Shown here one piece after another: positions 33,830 through 47,800 of a DNA stretch of 64,000 bases (position 1 is the first letter of the stretch; each line of letters starts with the position of its first letter). A model generated the notes under the pieces. The model was not told where the DNA came from. It was given only the letters and a program-made list of their open reading frames with translations, and made no database searches. Origin of the DNA: Dreissena polymorpha (taxonomy: Eukaryota > Mollusca > Bivalvia > Myida > Dreissenidae); assembly GCF_020536995.1 (NCBI RefSeq), contig NC_068359.1, positions 77,495,821-77,559,820 of the forward strand, written 5' to 3'. A program made the position numbers and the translations under genes.

Positions 33830-36340
33830 TTGTAACTCAACATCACTTGACTCGTGGTATCACTTGTCTCGCGATATTTCGTTGTGCGCCACCTAGCCGT
33901 TGTTTTCATTGTCAACAAGCTGATATACTATATATCGTTTTTCATTGAAATACTATTTGAAAATGAGTGGAATACTGGTAAGTTTGTTCATTTTCTTCGT
34001 TATGTAAAGAAATAATCGGTACTTGTCAACCTCTTCATCAATGTTTACAAATTCGTCTGCCTTATCAATAGGTCAGACAACATACTTTATAAAACGGTTA
34101 ACATAAAGCTTATTCCTATCAGTTTTGTTAATAGGTCAGGCTCAACACTTTCATTTAAATTCTGAATAAAACATTATTGACAATGTTAACAATCAAAGAT
34201 AATTAACCAGATATTTTTGATTATTTTCATATATTGAAACAATTCAGAGACAAGAAGCTATATGACAGAAATAATCTGCAAAGGGCATATGCTGCTACAT
34301 TGTCCGGGATGTTCGTATATCGTGCAGCCAGGGTGGCTAAATCAACACTGAGGGACAGAACCAGACAAAATGTGTCGATTGACTGTCATCGTGGGGCAAA
34401 CACACTATTTACAGAAGAAGAAGAAAGAAGTTGGTTGACTATATTGTATACATGGCAGACATTGGGTATGGCTACTCACTAATTGACATTCAGTAAATGG
34501 CATGGGACTATGTAATGTCCCTTACCAAGCCTGTAAAGGAAAAAGAACAACTAAGCCAGGGTTGGATGTATTATTTTCTCTCCAGGTGGGATTAGCTAAA
34601 AGTTGTTAAGCCCCAATGTCTTTCTGTATCAAGGGCAAAGTCTGCAACTTAAGAAAAACATTGGTAAGTACTTTCAAGAGTTAAATTATATTCTCACTGA
34701 ACATGATCTGAAGCAATCTCCACTAATAATAATTAACATTGATGAGTCTGGATTCTCAACTGAACATAAACCACCCAAAATAGTATGCGGCGACAAGACC
34801 AATCCTCAAGCAGTAACATCAGCCCGAACGAAAACAGTCACTGTCATTGAGGCTGCGAATGCTCTTGGCAAACACATACCACCCTTTTACATTTTTCCAG
34901 GTGGTGTGATGAACTGCGGGAGGGTTCTGCACCTGGATCACATGGAGGCATGACTGAAAGGGGTTTGTGAATAGGGGCCTGTTTGAAAGATACCTGAAAG
35001 GTCATTTCAACAACCATGCGGGACTAGTATAGGGCACAGACACGCCAACAACATTGATCCTGTATGACGGTCACAAATCACATGTGTCACTGACCCTGAC
35101 TGATTGGGCTAAGAAACATTCAGTGGTATTGTTTGTATTACCACCCCATTCTAGTCATCTCACCCAGATATTGGTGTGTTTGGACCTATGAAACGCCATT
35201 ACAATAATAAGTGCAAAGCGTACATGCATTCAAACCCAGGGGTGTCCATCACAAGGTATGAAGTGGCTCGAATTTCTGCAAGACCATACGGTAGAGCGTT
35301 TTCCCCAGACAACATCACAAGTGCTTTCAGAAAGGCTGGTATTTACCCCTTCAATCCTTCATCCACTAGAAATGATACGAGATGATGCAGAAAGTAGAAG
35401 TGCTGAAAACTCAGACAACCAGGCCAATACATCAACTTGTAAAGTAAGTCAAAACTTCTTCGAGGAGAGAACAATAACACAAAATGTGACAGTAACATCA
35501 AGAAAAAAATCACCCCACCATATAAACTACAAGGAAGTCGTATGTCTGTTGAACACATGGAACAAATAAAACTCCAAGATCAAAAGAAAATTCAGCTGGA
35601 AGAAAACTCCAAAAAGGAGAAAATGTCTAAATCAAAGAAACCAATTAATCAAACAACATGTAAATCCCCAAAGGTAACAACAACTGGACTGGGAATCAAC
35701 CGGGTCAACCAGCACGGGAAAGATGCTGAATCTGAAACTGATGGTGATGATGAGGATAAATCGCATCTATGCTGTGTATGTTGCAGGTCGTCCTCTCCAC
35801 AGCCGAAGGACATACACACACTGGTCATCATTAAATGGGGCCAGTGTGACAAATGCCAACACTGGGTCCACTTGACTTACTGCTGTGATGTGAGGGTCCT
35901 GAGAAGAGACAGCACATGTTTGTACATTTACTGTTCTGCTGAAGAATGAACGACAAACACTGTTTAATCAAATAAAACAATAAAATGTATGCATAAACTT
36001 GAAAAAACTATAACATTTAAACAGAGATATCCCTTTGCAATGAATATGGTAATGATGTTGAAAATTTAGTGTAAAATAACCACAGTTAAGTTATGGTAAA
36101 CATGTTTGACCTAATTACCGCGACTCAAGTGATGTCATAACCTAGGAAAAATGGCCGATAGCCATTCGTATAGTTCAGCGTTGTTTCATTTTCTTTGTTT
36201 ATTTTATACTATTTTTATCATTTCTGAAAAACAGTTTGATGGGATTAAATGAAAAATATTATATTTGGTTGGTAAGTTGTGTTTGGATGTTTTATTTCCG
36301 AGAATCAGATTAACTACCGCGACTCAACAGATGAACAGTA
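33830..36340 (+). mobile_element. Decayed pogo-like DNA transposon
   Basis: Encodes the remains of a pogo-type transposase (34234-35949). Near the left edge is 'acatcacttgactcgtggta'; near the right edge the complement of similar sequence occurs twice ('taccgcgactcaagtgatgt' at 36118, and 'taccgcgactcaacagatga' at 36314). These look like terminal and subterminal inverted repeats. Exact ends are uncertain. Homology to the unit-1 flank resumes at about 36345, which bounds the insertion on the right. Confidence 0.55.
34234..35949 (+). pseudogene. pogo-like DDE transposase with C-terminal zinc finger, broken
   Basis: 34234-34482 encodes the N-terminal helix-turn-helix and CENPB-like region ('AYAATLSGMFVYRAARVAKS', 'LFTEEEERSWL'). 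34603-34953 encodes the start of the DDE domain ('IINIDESGFSTEHKPPKIV'). About 35065-35160, in another frame, carries 'YDGHKSHVSLTLTDWAKKH' and 'LPPHSSHLTQ'. 35176-35385 holds 'YGRAFSPDNITSAFRKAGIY'. 35542-35949 ends in a Cys-rich domain ('CCVCC', 'CDKCQHWVHLTYC') like a PHD finger. A stop after 34482 and frame changes around 34953, 35170 and 35385-35540 break it. Confidence 0.75.
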
Positions 36341-36344
36341 TAAA

Positions 36345-38890
36345 TAGGTCAAGATCTGACACGGTCTGATCAACAGTTCAAATCTAGAAAAATTGTCACA
36401 GTGCAGCGATCCTTTTTAGTGCTGATCAATACACAAAATGTGGTGAGTGTAATAAACCATCTATATATCAGCTGAGGCAAAGTATAAGGTTAGTTAAAAC
36501 AAAGTGGGGAAACCAGTAATCAATTTTACTAGTCGTCAACAACTTAGGACGCTATCATGTTTTGCTGAAGGTATATAACACAATACAGGTTTACCAACAT
36601 ATCGTTTGCCTTTAATCAAACGGTGTTTTAAATGTGCTATATATGAAATATTGTTTAGCGTTGAAAAAAGAACATTAATCGCCAGTAGTAAAAAAGACAC
36701 TTTATAATTGTTGCTCACCAAAATGTCAGAAACTTTAACTTATGCCGCTTCAACAAATTCATTTTTTGTTTTAATTAGCAAATAATACGAACAAACTCAA
36801 AACAGATATGTGCATAATAAAACTGGTATGAACACTAATACGCTTAATAGTTATTTACGAAACAAAATACTATATTTGCTTTATTATTATTCGAAAAGCT
36901 GTTTCACATTTTATTATTAAAAGTGATTTGCTTGCGATAAATACATTTACTCATTTGTGCATTGGCCTTTTCGTTTCCAACCCTTAAACATGCAAAACAA
37001 ATTATCTGATTTTATCAGTACAGGCAAGATAGTTAACGATGTTAAAAATAAAACAATGATAACCGTATCAAGATCAAATGATGAAAAGTATGCAATAATC
37101 CAGTTTGAGTCATAAATTGTTATCGCCGTATCAAATATAACATTTATCATTCAAATTGTTAGGGTTTTCCTAGTTGTTATGACATAAGCAGATTGCCGTT
37201 GAAACTTGAAATAAGTTCAAACAATCGTTGCACCTTTATGTAAGGTATACCATAATTTCTGTATGCGTTTTTAATTATGTATCTGTAACATTTTTATGAT
37301 TTTTGGTACAAATACGTTACACGAAGAGGAGTCACTCCAGATTAGGCACAGACTTATTAATAGACCTCTACTATTTGTTCAAACACAAAACACTGCAAAG
37401 ACCATGTTATAGCCTGACATTGTCACTAATACATATGCTATTTTAGCTTTAAATACCGTAAGGCTGTTATCTTATCATAAAGGAGAGAAAGTTGTACATA
37501 AAACTTTAAACGTCGTACTTTATATTTACTGAACGACAATGTATCATCTCAAAACGTTTAAATTGGAACCAGTAAGCATGATAGTTGGGGTGAGGTACGA
37601 GCTAAGTAAAAGGGGCGTGTGTTTTTTTTTCTAAATCAGGCTATGCAGAGGCTATAAGATTACGGGACACATTCTCATCATAATTTTTCAATGTTAGACA
37701 CTAATAACTTATGCGTAACAACTCACCTCACGAACACGTATGAAACTGATATTTAATGGCATCTATATACAAAACGGAAAATTACCATTTTTAAACAATG
37801 TTAATGATTCAAAATGGAATAAAATCTGTAGAGTACAAATATTCAAACAGTCAAAAGAACACTAACTGACCTACACACATGTCATTTAATTCAATAATTA
37901 CTATAAATTTAGCAACATGTGTTTTGTGTGTTAAAAATCCGCAGCTACATTATCTTTTCAAGATCTCGGATTTGAATCCCGTTGAAGACTTTACTTAGTA
38001 TTTAACACGTTTTTACCTTGCTTTTTAATTATGGAAGATAAGTCCGAATCGTTCATTGATGTAAGTAAATGCATCCAATCATGTGTACCCCAACCCCTCA
38101 GTCAATTGCGCAATAATCACATAAACAAAAAGTGAAAGGATGCACCTAATAGCACGCCTCCAATATAACCAAGTTTGTCCCGCAAGCACGATATATATTT
38201 ATTTACAATAGGCAAGTAGATAGCCCATATTGTGATTAAGAAACACATGCTTGTATATTGTTATCGATGACAAATATTTGCTTTATCAAATCGAAAATGA
38301 AAAGTAAAAAAAATAAAACTTTGTCTCCGAAGTAAAGTTTAAAGGGCAAAGTTAAAAGAGACAATTGTTTTTTAATTCCGCGTTTGCCACAAAAGATGAG
38401 TAAAAACTTTTCCCTTCCATTTATGGAAGTACAACATACATATTATATTAGAAAATTGCAGAGGGCTTACAATAGAAGTACATGCACGCTGTAGTATACG
38501 CCTTTAGGAAAGAACAGTGTTTTTGTATTTACCGTTTTTATCATAGAAAGACAGTACAATACAAGTTGATCAAGTGAATGTTTATTTAACCACGTGTACT
38601 TAGCATTATTGATATACATACATGTATATGTTTCTTTATATTAAAACCACGTTTTGTTGACCACAACACTTATTTAGTAACACTAATTCAAGGCTAAACT
38701 TCAATTAAATCTCATCGGCTTTCGTTTAACAAGGGGGAGGGGGGGGGGGACAGAACGTAGAGTTTTGGTTACACGCTCTATATGAGTTATATCCCTTTTC
38801 TCAGTCACATGAGTGAACGTACTGACTGGATCGCATGCTATATACTGTAGGTTACATTTAATAAAACTGAGCTTCGAATAAAACTAACAT
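36345..38890. repeat. Duplicated non-coding flank, unit 2 copy
   Basis: Collinear with about 555-3650 in unit 1: 'cagtacaggcaagatag' near 37016, 'tatgcagaggctataa' near 37640 (compare 2338), 'tagatagcccatattgtgat' near 38216 (compare 3006) and 'gatcgcatgctatata' near 38829 (compare 3584). No gene. The two small open frames at 36536-36721 and 36947-37150 have no family resemblance. Confidence 0.65.
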
Positions 38891-38907
38891 CGTTACATCT
38901 TTTTTTT

Positions 38908-38958
38908 ATTAACGGACATGTCACTTTAAAGCAAGAGTAACATGTCCGTTTTGCGTTT
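38908..38958. repeat. Short perfect-armed hairpin
   Basis: Arms 'aacggacatgt' and 'acatgtccgtt' flank a loop of about 20 nt. It lies in the spacer where unit 1 keeps the class II exon relic. No element ends were recognised. Confidence 0.5.
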
Positions 38959-39637
38959 TATTTTTACATATATGTATTTTAATACATAGTTAAGATGTAA
39001 AAGAATGTCATATAATATTTCAAATGTATTACGCATTAAACGATAGGGAGTTTAACAATACAGATATAGCCGGAGTATTCAATACAAATGCCTTATCGAC
39101 TGACCATAATTTAACCACATACTAAATTGTACATTTCAATGGGTAATATGCTGCATCAAGGATTATGACACAGTATGCAACCTGATTATTGAAGTCCTCA
39201 AAATATAGGTACATCATCAATTGTACATTTGAATGTGTTTACTATTTAACAATCAAAAGACGTGATTATCCCTGCCCGCCATTATTTTAACGACTTTGTT
39301 TGAGGCCCAATAAACAATAAACAATGTCAATATATCTAACCTCAAGCCCGATTAATTTTGGAGAAGAAAGGTTTGTAACATGTTTCTTATGGTTACTATG
39401 TAAGCCATTACTCTAGTCATTTTCTTTTAGTTGAAACATTTTAAAGTATATAGTAAATTATAATATGATTCATCGATAACCGTTTGATGATTGCCTAATC
39501 GAAACTTTAACGAAGGAAAATCAAACCAATTCAGGCTATTTTATAATGTACTTGTGATGATGTCTTTTCGTTCACTGTTTGATGTTTTGTTGTTCACAAC
39601 TTGGAAAATCAATATTTGAATATTAGGTTAGCACTGC

Positions 39638-42413
39638 TTAAATATGTATTTCTGCGGAGGACGGGCTGTCCGTTCTGCTTGAATGCTTCGCTACAGGCAC
39701 ATGTTCGTTAACTGCGCCATAAGTACCAACTTCCTGCAACGATTGATCAGAAAAGTCTATTGTTTCAGTATCCGACAAATCTTCGCCAATAATAAGATCT
39801 AACTGCCTGTTCATCCTGATCAAATTTGTTTGTTCGGATTCCAATTCATCTCCTCCTGAGATCTCATTGAGTGCATGTCGTTTTGCCTTTTCTGGTGCAT
39901 CACAAAAGATGCCATAGTAGAGCTCTCGACGTACTTCGGTGTCCACTATACAGAACAAAATGAAATTAAAGAAGGCTTGAGAAGGGTCACCGATGGCTTG
40001 TAGATAAAGCAGAGCATAAACTGTTTCTGTTTGGTCAAACACAGATGCCATGAAGAACCGAATAGTACCCCAAATACGGAGTGCAAGCAATATTATCCAG
40101 ATATAGAGGAATTTTATATCATCTGGTCGTAAATTAGGATTGCCTTGCGCCAATGATCTGTATCGTTGGTAAAGAAACTGTAAGACAAACATCGTTGTTT
40201 AAATGTCACAAGTTCACAAGTAAACACTTTATTGCCAAGAGCTATTTAGTCTCTTTATTCTCCCTTTATTATTGAATAAACAATAATAATGCGTTGAATG
40301 GGATTTATTACAGATGCAAATTTTGGTTGCAAATCGTAAAATAAACACGTACTGAAGAATGAGGTAATGTCTGCTTATATGATTTATACATACCAACTGT
40401 AGTTTATGAAGGACATAAAACGACGCTGTCAAAAGGTAGCATAATATCTCCCAACCTTTTCCAGCCACAAACATGTATATCAATGATGTTTCACGCGTGG
40501 ATTGGCTCCATTTTATCCAACACCAAGGTCCAGTTCCAATCGGTTCCGTATTATCATCGTCTTGCCCTAGCATGTCTACGGACAATGCTACGATGACTAT
40601 TATGGCTAAGTGAGAAAGCATACTTATTGGAAATCGGTCGCGTAAAAAATAGAATATCACCAAGATACGAGAATGACATTCATAATGATCAGACCCCCCC
40701 CCCGAGGATATTCCACATTTTATAAAGACACCCAGTGTGTCATAATTGCATGTCAGGCTAGAAAAACTGTATTTTTTAAATTCAGATTCTTTTTATGTTA
40801 ACACAAGTCCGGATGGTATGGTTATTCTATTCAAATTTTTTGTTATGATAGACTTTCTCTTTATAATATCGGACTCAAAATAATGAAATACACATTAAAA
40901 TAACGGCATTCTTACCAGGCACGAACCAGGACACCAAGTTTGACACGGTAATAAATCGTTGATCCGACATTCTTACTCTGTAGATTGATATGAACAAATA
41001 CAGCGAAATCGCCACCGTAAGGTTGAACGACACTAGACTTGAATAGGTCGTCAGAGCACTTTGAAACACGCAGAATCTCTGCCAGTCGCATCTTGTCACA
41101 CGAGGGTTATAGAAGGCAATGGCAGCCATGTAACCTATATATAAATATATAGAAAAATAATGCCCGTTTATGTGTGCGTTACGCTACTTAGCTAATTTGG
41201 CTTACGACGAATATCAATTATAAATATATGAATATTATGGTTTAACCATTATTTATTTCGTGAACCCTTATTAATATAAAAAGAACCAAGCTTCATATAA
41301 TTCATCAGTTCCGATTTGAACGGAAGATACTGATACAACCCTACAGAGATCTTTTCTATTTATATTATTTTGCACGCAATTTATGTAACATCGTTAATTG
41401 TGACAAAAATATCGTTCGTCTCCATTTACATGATTTTGCACGCTATTTATGTAAAATTAATAATTGTGATAAAAATATCGTTTTGAGAGTAAGTCACCAT
41501 GACTTGATGATAATAATAATATATGCCCTGTTAGCTCTGCTATTGTTGTACTTCTTTCATAATCCTAATCTTACCAGCTGGTGTGATGAAATCGGCGATG
41601 GTCAGGCAAGTCACCATTTTCCTGGTCGTATTTCGTATGCACGGAATGAAAATGTAGGTCATAACGATGAGAACTGCGCCTATCATTGACAATACACAGC
41701 TTACGGCAGAAACTATAGACAGATTTATATTTTCTTCTAGTGGTTTACTCCATGAAGCATTTGTTACATCACACAACGATCCGTTTAGTTTCCTATAAAA
41801 ACAAATATAAAACCAAACAATTTACTCGATACTGTACCGATCATATACGACCATACACGAGTAAAATGCAACTATATGTAATATACAGGACCTGTAGATA
41901 TGTACACTTTGCAAAATACTTTATAAAACTGTAACACATATTCAATAACTCGAGGTTTGTGTTTGAATGAAGCTTTTCTTTCGCTTATAACCGTCATTTT
42001 CGGATTCATAAACGTTGCAATTTGTTATCACATCGTTGATTGAAATATACTTACATAAGAATGTTGCACCGTGCATTGAATTACGCATCTTTTAACGAAC
42101 AAACAAATCGTCTCAAAAGTCGTAATTCTATTACAATAAAAAAGGTTTTGTTTTTAAATTATGAGCTACACAGTACATGATATCTCTAATCTGTTTAATT
42201 AAGTTATGTGCTGAAATACTTCTATTCATACCATAATTAATAATATAATATATATGCGAAATTAACAAAATGTTGATGAATTATATTAATTACAGTAAAT
42301 AAATTAGCATCACATAAAACGGAATTACATGTGCTATAATCTTATGTATCAACGTAAATAACAAACACTTACAGACTTTGTTCCATATCAACATCCATAA
42401 CTGGATACGACAT
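39638..42413 (-). CDS. Gene C: GPR157-like seven-transmembrane receptor (class I)
   Basis: Five coding exons: 42413-42373, 41792-41575, 41134-40916, 40605-40394 and 40177-39638, predicting 409 aa with the same phases as gene A (2, 1, 1, 0) and GT-AG introns. The first exon reads MSYPVMDVDMEQS. Exon 2 has 'VVSAVSC'-type TM1 sequence ('SIVSAVSCVLSMIGAVLIVM') and 'MVTCLTIADFITPAG'. The N-terminus differs from A ('CDVTNASWSKPLEENINLS') and has possible glycosylation sites NGS, NAS and NLS. TM3 cysteine and the 'GTGPWCW' loop cysteine are kept. TM6 'LALRIWGTIRFFMAS' and TM7 'QAIGDPSQAFFNFILFC' are almost identical to A. The tail lacks two short segments found in A, keeps the YGAV motif and ends in IHI. 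Closest paralogue: gene A. Confidence 0.9.
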
Positions 42414-42660
42414 TTCCACTTTATACTTTGTGTGAACTATGACTTCTTTCAATGAGTCAAATGTTAATGCTAACTTCCGATTGTGCAAACGATCGCAAAA
42501 CTCTGCTGCAACAATGCAGTTATCACTTGAATGTAAAAGTGTATCACGACATTTCGTTGTTCAGGAAGTGATAACAGCGTAATTGGTTTATCAGGTCGAT
42601 AACAAAACGACAATTCGATCAACGTTTACTTTACCAACTCTACATCAAGATTGTTAGCGA
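42414..42660 (-). promoter_or_regulatory. Conserved upstream region of gene C, retains the empty site
   Basis: Matches gene A upstream in two halves: 42414-42535 with 8741-8863, and 42536-42660 with 19569-19680. The junction is a single TAAA (42532-42535), the unoccupied target of the YR element. The AP-1-type TGAGTCA is at 42453-42459. Promoter role inferred. Confidence 0.6.
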
Positions 42661-42935
42661 GGCTGTTTTCGGACAAAACCCGAGGTATTGTCCGCCTTCC
42701 GCCGTTCTCCGGCGTCGTGCTAAAACCTTAACATTGGCTCTAAAATCAAAGTGCTTCCACCTACAACTTTGAAACTTCATATGTAAATGCACCTTTATGA
42801 TTTCTACGCGCCACACCCATTTTGGGTCATTAGGTCAAAGGTCAAGGTCAATGCGACCTCTAAACAAAAAAAATCTGACAAGCTTTCACAGCCGAGCGTG
42901 GCACCCGTTATGCGGTGCTCTTGTTTTAAAGATGC
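42660..42935. repeat. Dispersed repeat upstream of gene C
   Basis: About 275 bp not present in the collinear region upstream of gene A. It contains 'ctacaactttgaaacttcat', 'gtcaaaggtcaaggtcaatg' and 'gcaccc...gcggtgctcttgtt', words typical of an interspersed molluscan repeat. The short open frame at 42797-42979 is not a gene. Class undetermined. Confidence 0.5.
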
Positions 42936-43142
42936 ATTTCTTCAAATTAATTGTAAAAATATTTAAAAAAAACTTTTAAAAATCAAGCTTAAAGAGACCG
43001 GAGAGTTCGGTCAAACTATGTTGTCTTATACTATTTTTACTACATATTATTGTTGTTCGTATTTAATGATTTAAAACAAATACAATGTGTCGAAGACAAG
43101 AAAAGCATTCAAACCTCGTTTGATGTCTGCATTGAATAAAGG

Positions 43143-44324
43143 TAGGGATTGCAAAACTATTCGAATATTCGAATATTCGATTGAATCGTCAGTATTCGAA
43201 TGTCAGAGTTGGCATTCGAATATTCGCAAGTTTACTATTTCAATCGATTTTGTGCTTTTTAATTAATTACCCGCAAGTTGCTTACTATTTACAGCAACAA
43301 TAATAACTAATTGCCAAAGCCGAAATCAAAAGGTATTAACATGTTTGATAAGACGCTTTTCGTGTCAAACTGATAACGTTCTCTTATCAGCGTCGATTGG
43401 GCAGTCGCAAAATACACACCCAATGAAAGGGCCTCAACTTGTGTTTGTCATTTTGCTGCCAATTAGGGCCTTAAAATGACTAGCGAACAATAGTTAAAAT
43501 GGTGTGATCACAGTTTGAACAGCCATCTGCTGTTTGTGTGTACACACGATATTTTGATAAGAGCTGCATCAACCGCGAACATTCTCTGTGTTTTTGTATA
43601 CAAATTGCAAGTAAGTCACGTAGCGAAACGAGATTACACATTACAGAAAAAACGAAATAATTATTATTATTATTTAACTAAATCGTGAAGTGAACTCGTT
43701 AAAACGTATGGAAATAAGACTATAATGCGAATTAAATTGATTTAAATCTCATACATAGTCTAGTCTTTTTTATTTTCATTAAACGAATCGTCCATTTTTT
43801 CAGAATATAATAATTACATTTTCGGGAAACGCTTCTAAAATTTAATACGCTTGTAGATTGGCCGTTAATTTTAAACATTTCGAAGTGCCCGATGCGCGCA
43901 CATCCCGGAACGTGATTTACGCATGTTTAATTGTAATGCACCTGTCTCGATTGGACGTCAACTGCATTATAACTGTCAATAGAAACCTATCCGGCTGTTT
44001 ACTCGACATTTTAGAAAAATGGCGGCCGAATGTGTTTATGAAATTCTTTCACACTTTAATCGTTAATTTAAGCAAGACTTTGATCTTGAAAATGGGTGTT
44101 GCGATTATACGGGATTATGAAGTACCCGGTAATCGATAGAGTCGTTAAAAGTCGTTTGCATGAGGTTATCGATAGAGTCGTGATAATACGTATGTATGGG
44201 GGAATCGATAGAGTCGGAATTATACGTATCTATTTTGGAAAGGGCTTATGCGAATATTCGAATATTCGATTTAATGGATTTGCGAGTATTCGAATTACGA
44301 TATAGGTAGTCGATGCCATCCCTA
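43143..44324. mobile_element. hAT-like non-autonomous transposon
   Basis: 1182 bp with inverted ends TAGGGATTGCA and TAGGGATGGCA (read inward) and an exact 8-bp target duplication AATAAAGG (43135-43142 and 44325-44332), as expected for hAT elements. Subterminal regions repeat 'attcgaatattcgaat' palindromes. Between 44130 and 44220 'atcgatagagtcg' occurs three times. The 93-codon frame at 43858-44139 shows no transposase motif. The collinear region upstream of gene A lacks the element. Confidence 0.85.
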
Positions 44325-44332
44325 AATAAAGG

Positions 44333-44885
44333 TATTGGTTTTCGAAGTTTTAACCGGTATTTAGGTCACACCATGCTTAATATCTTAACACTTGTTTAAC
44401 AAAACAACTATAACAACAGAGCAGCATGTTTCAATAGATCACTGCTTGAGATGTGGTTTATTTATAGCTCGGGTTTTAAGCTCATTTATAAGACTTCGAT
44501 TTTTTGCTCAAAAACAAGTTTGTATGTATTGTTGTGCACTGACCTGCGCAAGGTTGTGACACCGGGGTTTTGTTTCTTCACTTGACGTATGTTTAGTGTT
44601 GCTTTGTACGCATTGATGTGTTTAGTACTTGAATTGGTCACTTGCCTCATAGACGATTTGCTGTATGTCGTCTTATTGAAATGGGGAATATGAACAACAT
44701 ACACAAACATAATTCGTTTTAATTCGTTTTAATTAATAATGTTTTTTGTTACAAATATTGTCATACATGCGCCCTTTACATTGTATGACAATATATTTAA
44801 ATATTAAGTAAAATATAGTTACTTAGCAAATGATTCTTTTCAATATCGGATAAATTATTTTTGTTTTTAGCAAGTCACTTTAATT
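44333..44885 (-). promoter_or_regulatory. Distal upstream region of gene C
   Basis: Collinear with 19900-20280 upstream of gene A, for example 'gtacgcattgatgtgttt' and 'gcaagtcactttaat'. About 150 bp at 44395-44545 has no counterpart in A. No gene. Confidence 0.5.
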
Positions 44886-47800
44886 ACTCAAATCACGTTT
44901 CATTGCTATATAGCTTTCCCATTTATACATTAAGATTGTATTATATTTCACAGAAGTCTCTTTCGACAAAAAACACGTTACGTAACTTTCATGAAAAGAA
45001 TAGTAAATAGTAAACACTCTCTCATTCTTCCTTAGCAAAATGTGACGATTATGTTACAACTCATTTTGGTAAACTAAATACTCAAAAGTAAGTCTTAATA
45101 AATATATATATGAGTATAATTAACTTACCATATGCCGCTCAAACAAATTCGTTTTTGTTTAAATTATCAAACAATACGCGGAAAAACACTAAACATTATA
45201 GAAAGTTATGTACATAATGAAAGTGGTCTAAAAACAATACGCTACAGTTATTTTTGAAACACAACACTAATTGTGCTTTATTATTAATTGAAAATCAATA
45301 TAACATTTCAATATTATTGTTATTTGCTTTCGATAAATACATTTAAACATGTATGCATCGGCTTGTTTCGTTTTCAACAATTTAAAACGCAGAACAAATT
45401 GAATGGCTTTATCAGTACAGGCAAGATAGTAAACGATGTTAAGCATAAAACAATGATAAACGTATCAAGACCAAACAATAAAAAAGTATACAACAACCCT
45501 TTTTGAATACTAGATTGTGATCTCCGTAAATAAGATGACGTTTATCCTTAAAAACGATTTCCTATTTTTCATCAGCAGATTGTTGTTAAAACTTTAAATA
45601 TGTTGACACAATCGTTGCACCTTTAAGGTATGTAAGGCACAACATAATTTATTGTTTGTGTTTTTAATTCTGTATCTGCAGCATTATTTAGAATTTTTGT
45701 AAAAATAAACTACACAAAGAGGAGTCACTCCAGATCAGGCGCAGACTTAAAACACTACAATTCCTTTAAAAACAAAACACTGCAAAGGCCATATTATAGC
45801 CTGACATTGTCACAATTAGATATACTACTTAAGCTTATAATACCGTTATGCTGCTATCTTATCAAAAAGGAGCAAAATTTAACAAGAAAGTAGTACAGAA
45901 AACTTTAAACGTACTTCAAATTATTTACAAAAATCTATCCTCGCACAAATTATCTTTACAAAAATCTATCATTTTACAAATTATCTTAACGAAAATATTT
46001 CATCTTACAAATTAACTTAGCGAAAATATATCATCTCACAAATCAACTGAACAAAACCCCCACAACGTTTTAATTGGAACAAGTAAGCGTGATGGTGGGG
46101 GTGGCGTAAGGGTGGAGTGAAAGGGGCGTGTGCTATTTCTAAATATGGCTATGCAAAGGCTATAACAAGACACATTGTGATCATAATTATTTTAGTGTAA
46201 AACACTAATTAATAATATCTAATGCGTAACAACTTATCACACGAACACTAATTATAAAACGTATATATTTGAGAAACGACAAAATGCCATTTTTTAAAAC
46301 AATGTTCATGATTAAAATGGAATGTATTCTTTATACGAAAAATATTCATGTCATCGAAATAACACTAAATGATCAACACATAGCAGTTTGTTCAGTAATT
46401 AAGAGGCGTTTGTATCATGTACTATTAATTAAGCAAAATGTCTTTTGCGTGATTAAAATATGCAGCTACATTTTCTCCAAACGAAATCGGATTTTAATCC
46501 CGGTAAAGACTTAGCTTAGTATTGAACACGTACTTTACGTTGCGTTATAATTATGGAAGATTAGACCGAATCGTTCGGTGATATAAGTAAATTAATCGAT
46601 TAATGTGTTCCTCCATTTTACGTATATCTATGATGTTTTCCTTTTCAACACAAACTTTAACCCTCATACATATGCGCGATATTCACATAAACGGAAATGC
46701 GAAACGATGCACTGAATATCACGTGCGTGCTAATCATTATCGATAATACATACTGTATTTATCAAATCGAAAGTGAACAGTAAATAAATAAAATTTACAC
46801 ATATCCAATTACTGAACTACAACGTACATAGAAGTACACTCTGTAGCAAACGTCTTAAGGAAATACTATTTCTTTTGTATTAAATGTTTTGTTGTTGTAG
46901 ACACACATAGAGAATATTATGTGAGTTTATCATGCGAGGCTTAGAACCATGTTAGCGCGAGGCTTGCCGAGCGCTTCCGTGGTTCGATCCGAGCATGATA
47001 AACTTGATCGTTATCCAAAACTCACATTACATCCTATTTATCCTAATTCCTCCCTTTTTTCATTAATAATTATAAAATATCGCATTTTTTGACGATTGTA
47101 TCTTTCCGTAGTTGACAAAAACATATTCTCCAATTTTTGGAAAAACCCAAACCGGATCTAAAAATAGCGATAGTATAAAGCTAAAGTTTATACGATCGTT
47201 GTTAAGCTATCGATTTTTCGTCTGGTAATAGGATAAAACACAATACACGTTTATCAAGTCAATCTTTATTCGACCAGTTGAAATCAGCACTATGTGTATA
47301 CCTACATGTATATGTTCCTTATATAAAACCACGTTCGATTTACCACTTTACAACTAAATCAAAGCTAAACTTCTAAGTGTTATCGATCATATTACTTCTG
47401 CTTGGCTTGGAATTTTGTTTAGCAAGGGGGTATAGTTTTGGTCACACGAAGACAACTTACCTTGTAACATTGCTATTTCATTAAAGGACTTGTAAATTCA
47501 AAGCGATACATGCACGTACGTTTTGTGTTTTATTAGTATATCCAAGTTTTAAATGCAAATTTAAGATCTTAAACAGTCATATAATTTTTCAAAAATGTTC
47601 CGCATCAAACGATAAGGAGTTTAAATTAGAACTATAGTCGCAGTATGCAACACACATGAATAATGAACTGACCATAATTTTACTACAAAATAAATTCAAC
47701 ATTTGAATAAGTTTACCTTTGGTAAAGGAACGAAAAAACAATAGCTAATAAAAAATAGCTTTTAAATTGAGAGCTGACTTATACCATCAATAGTTTCTCG

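Noticed and set aside
43858-44139. 93-codon frame inside the hAT-like element
   Set aside because: No hAT transposase motif (BED finger or dimerisation region) recognisable; probably chance.
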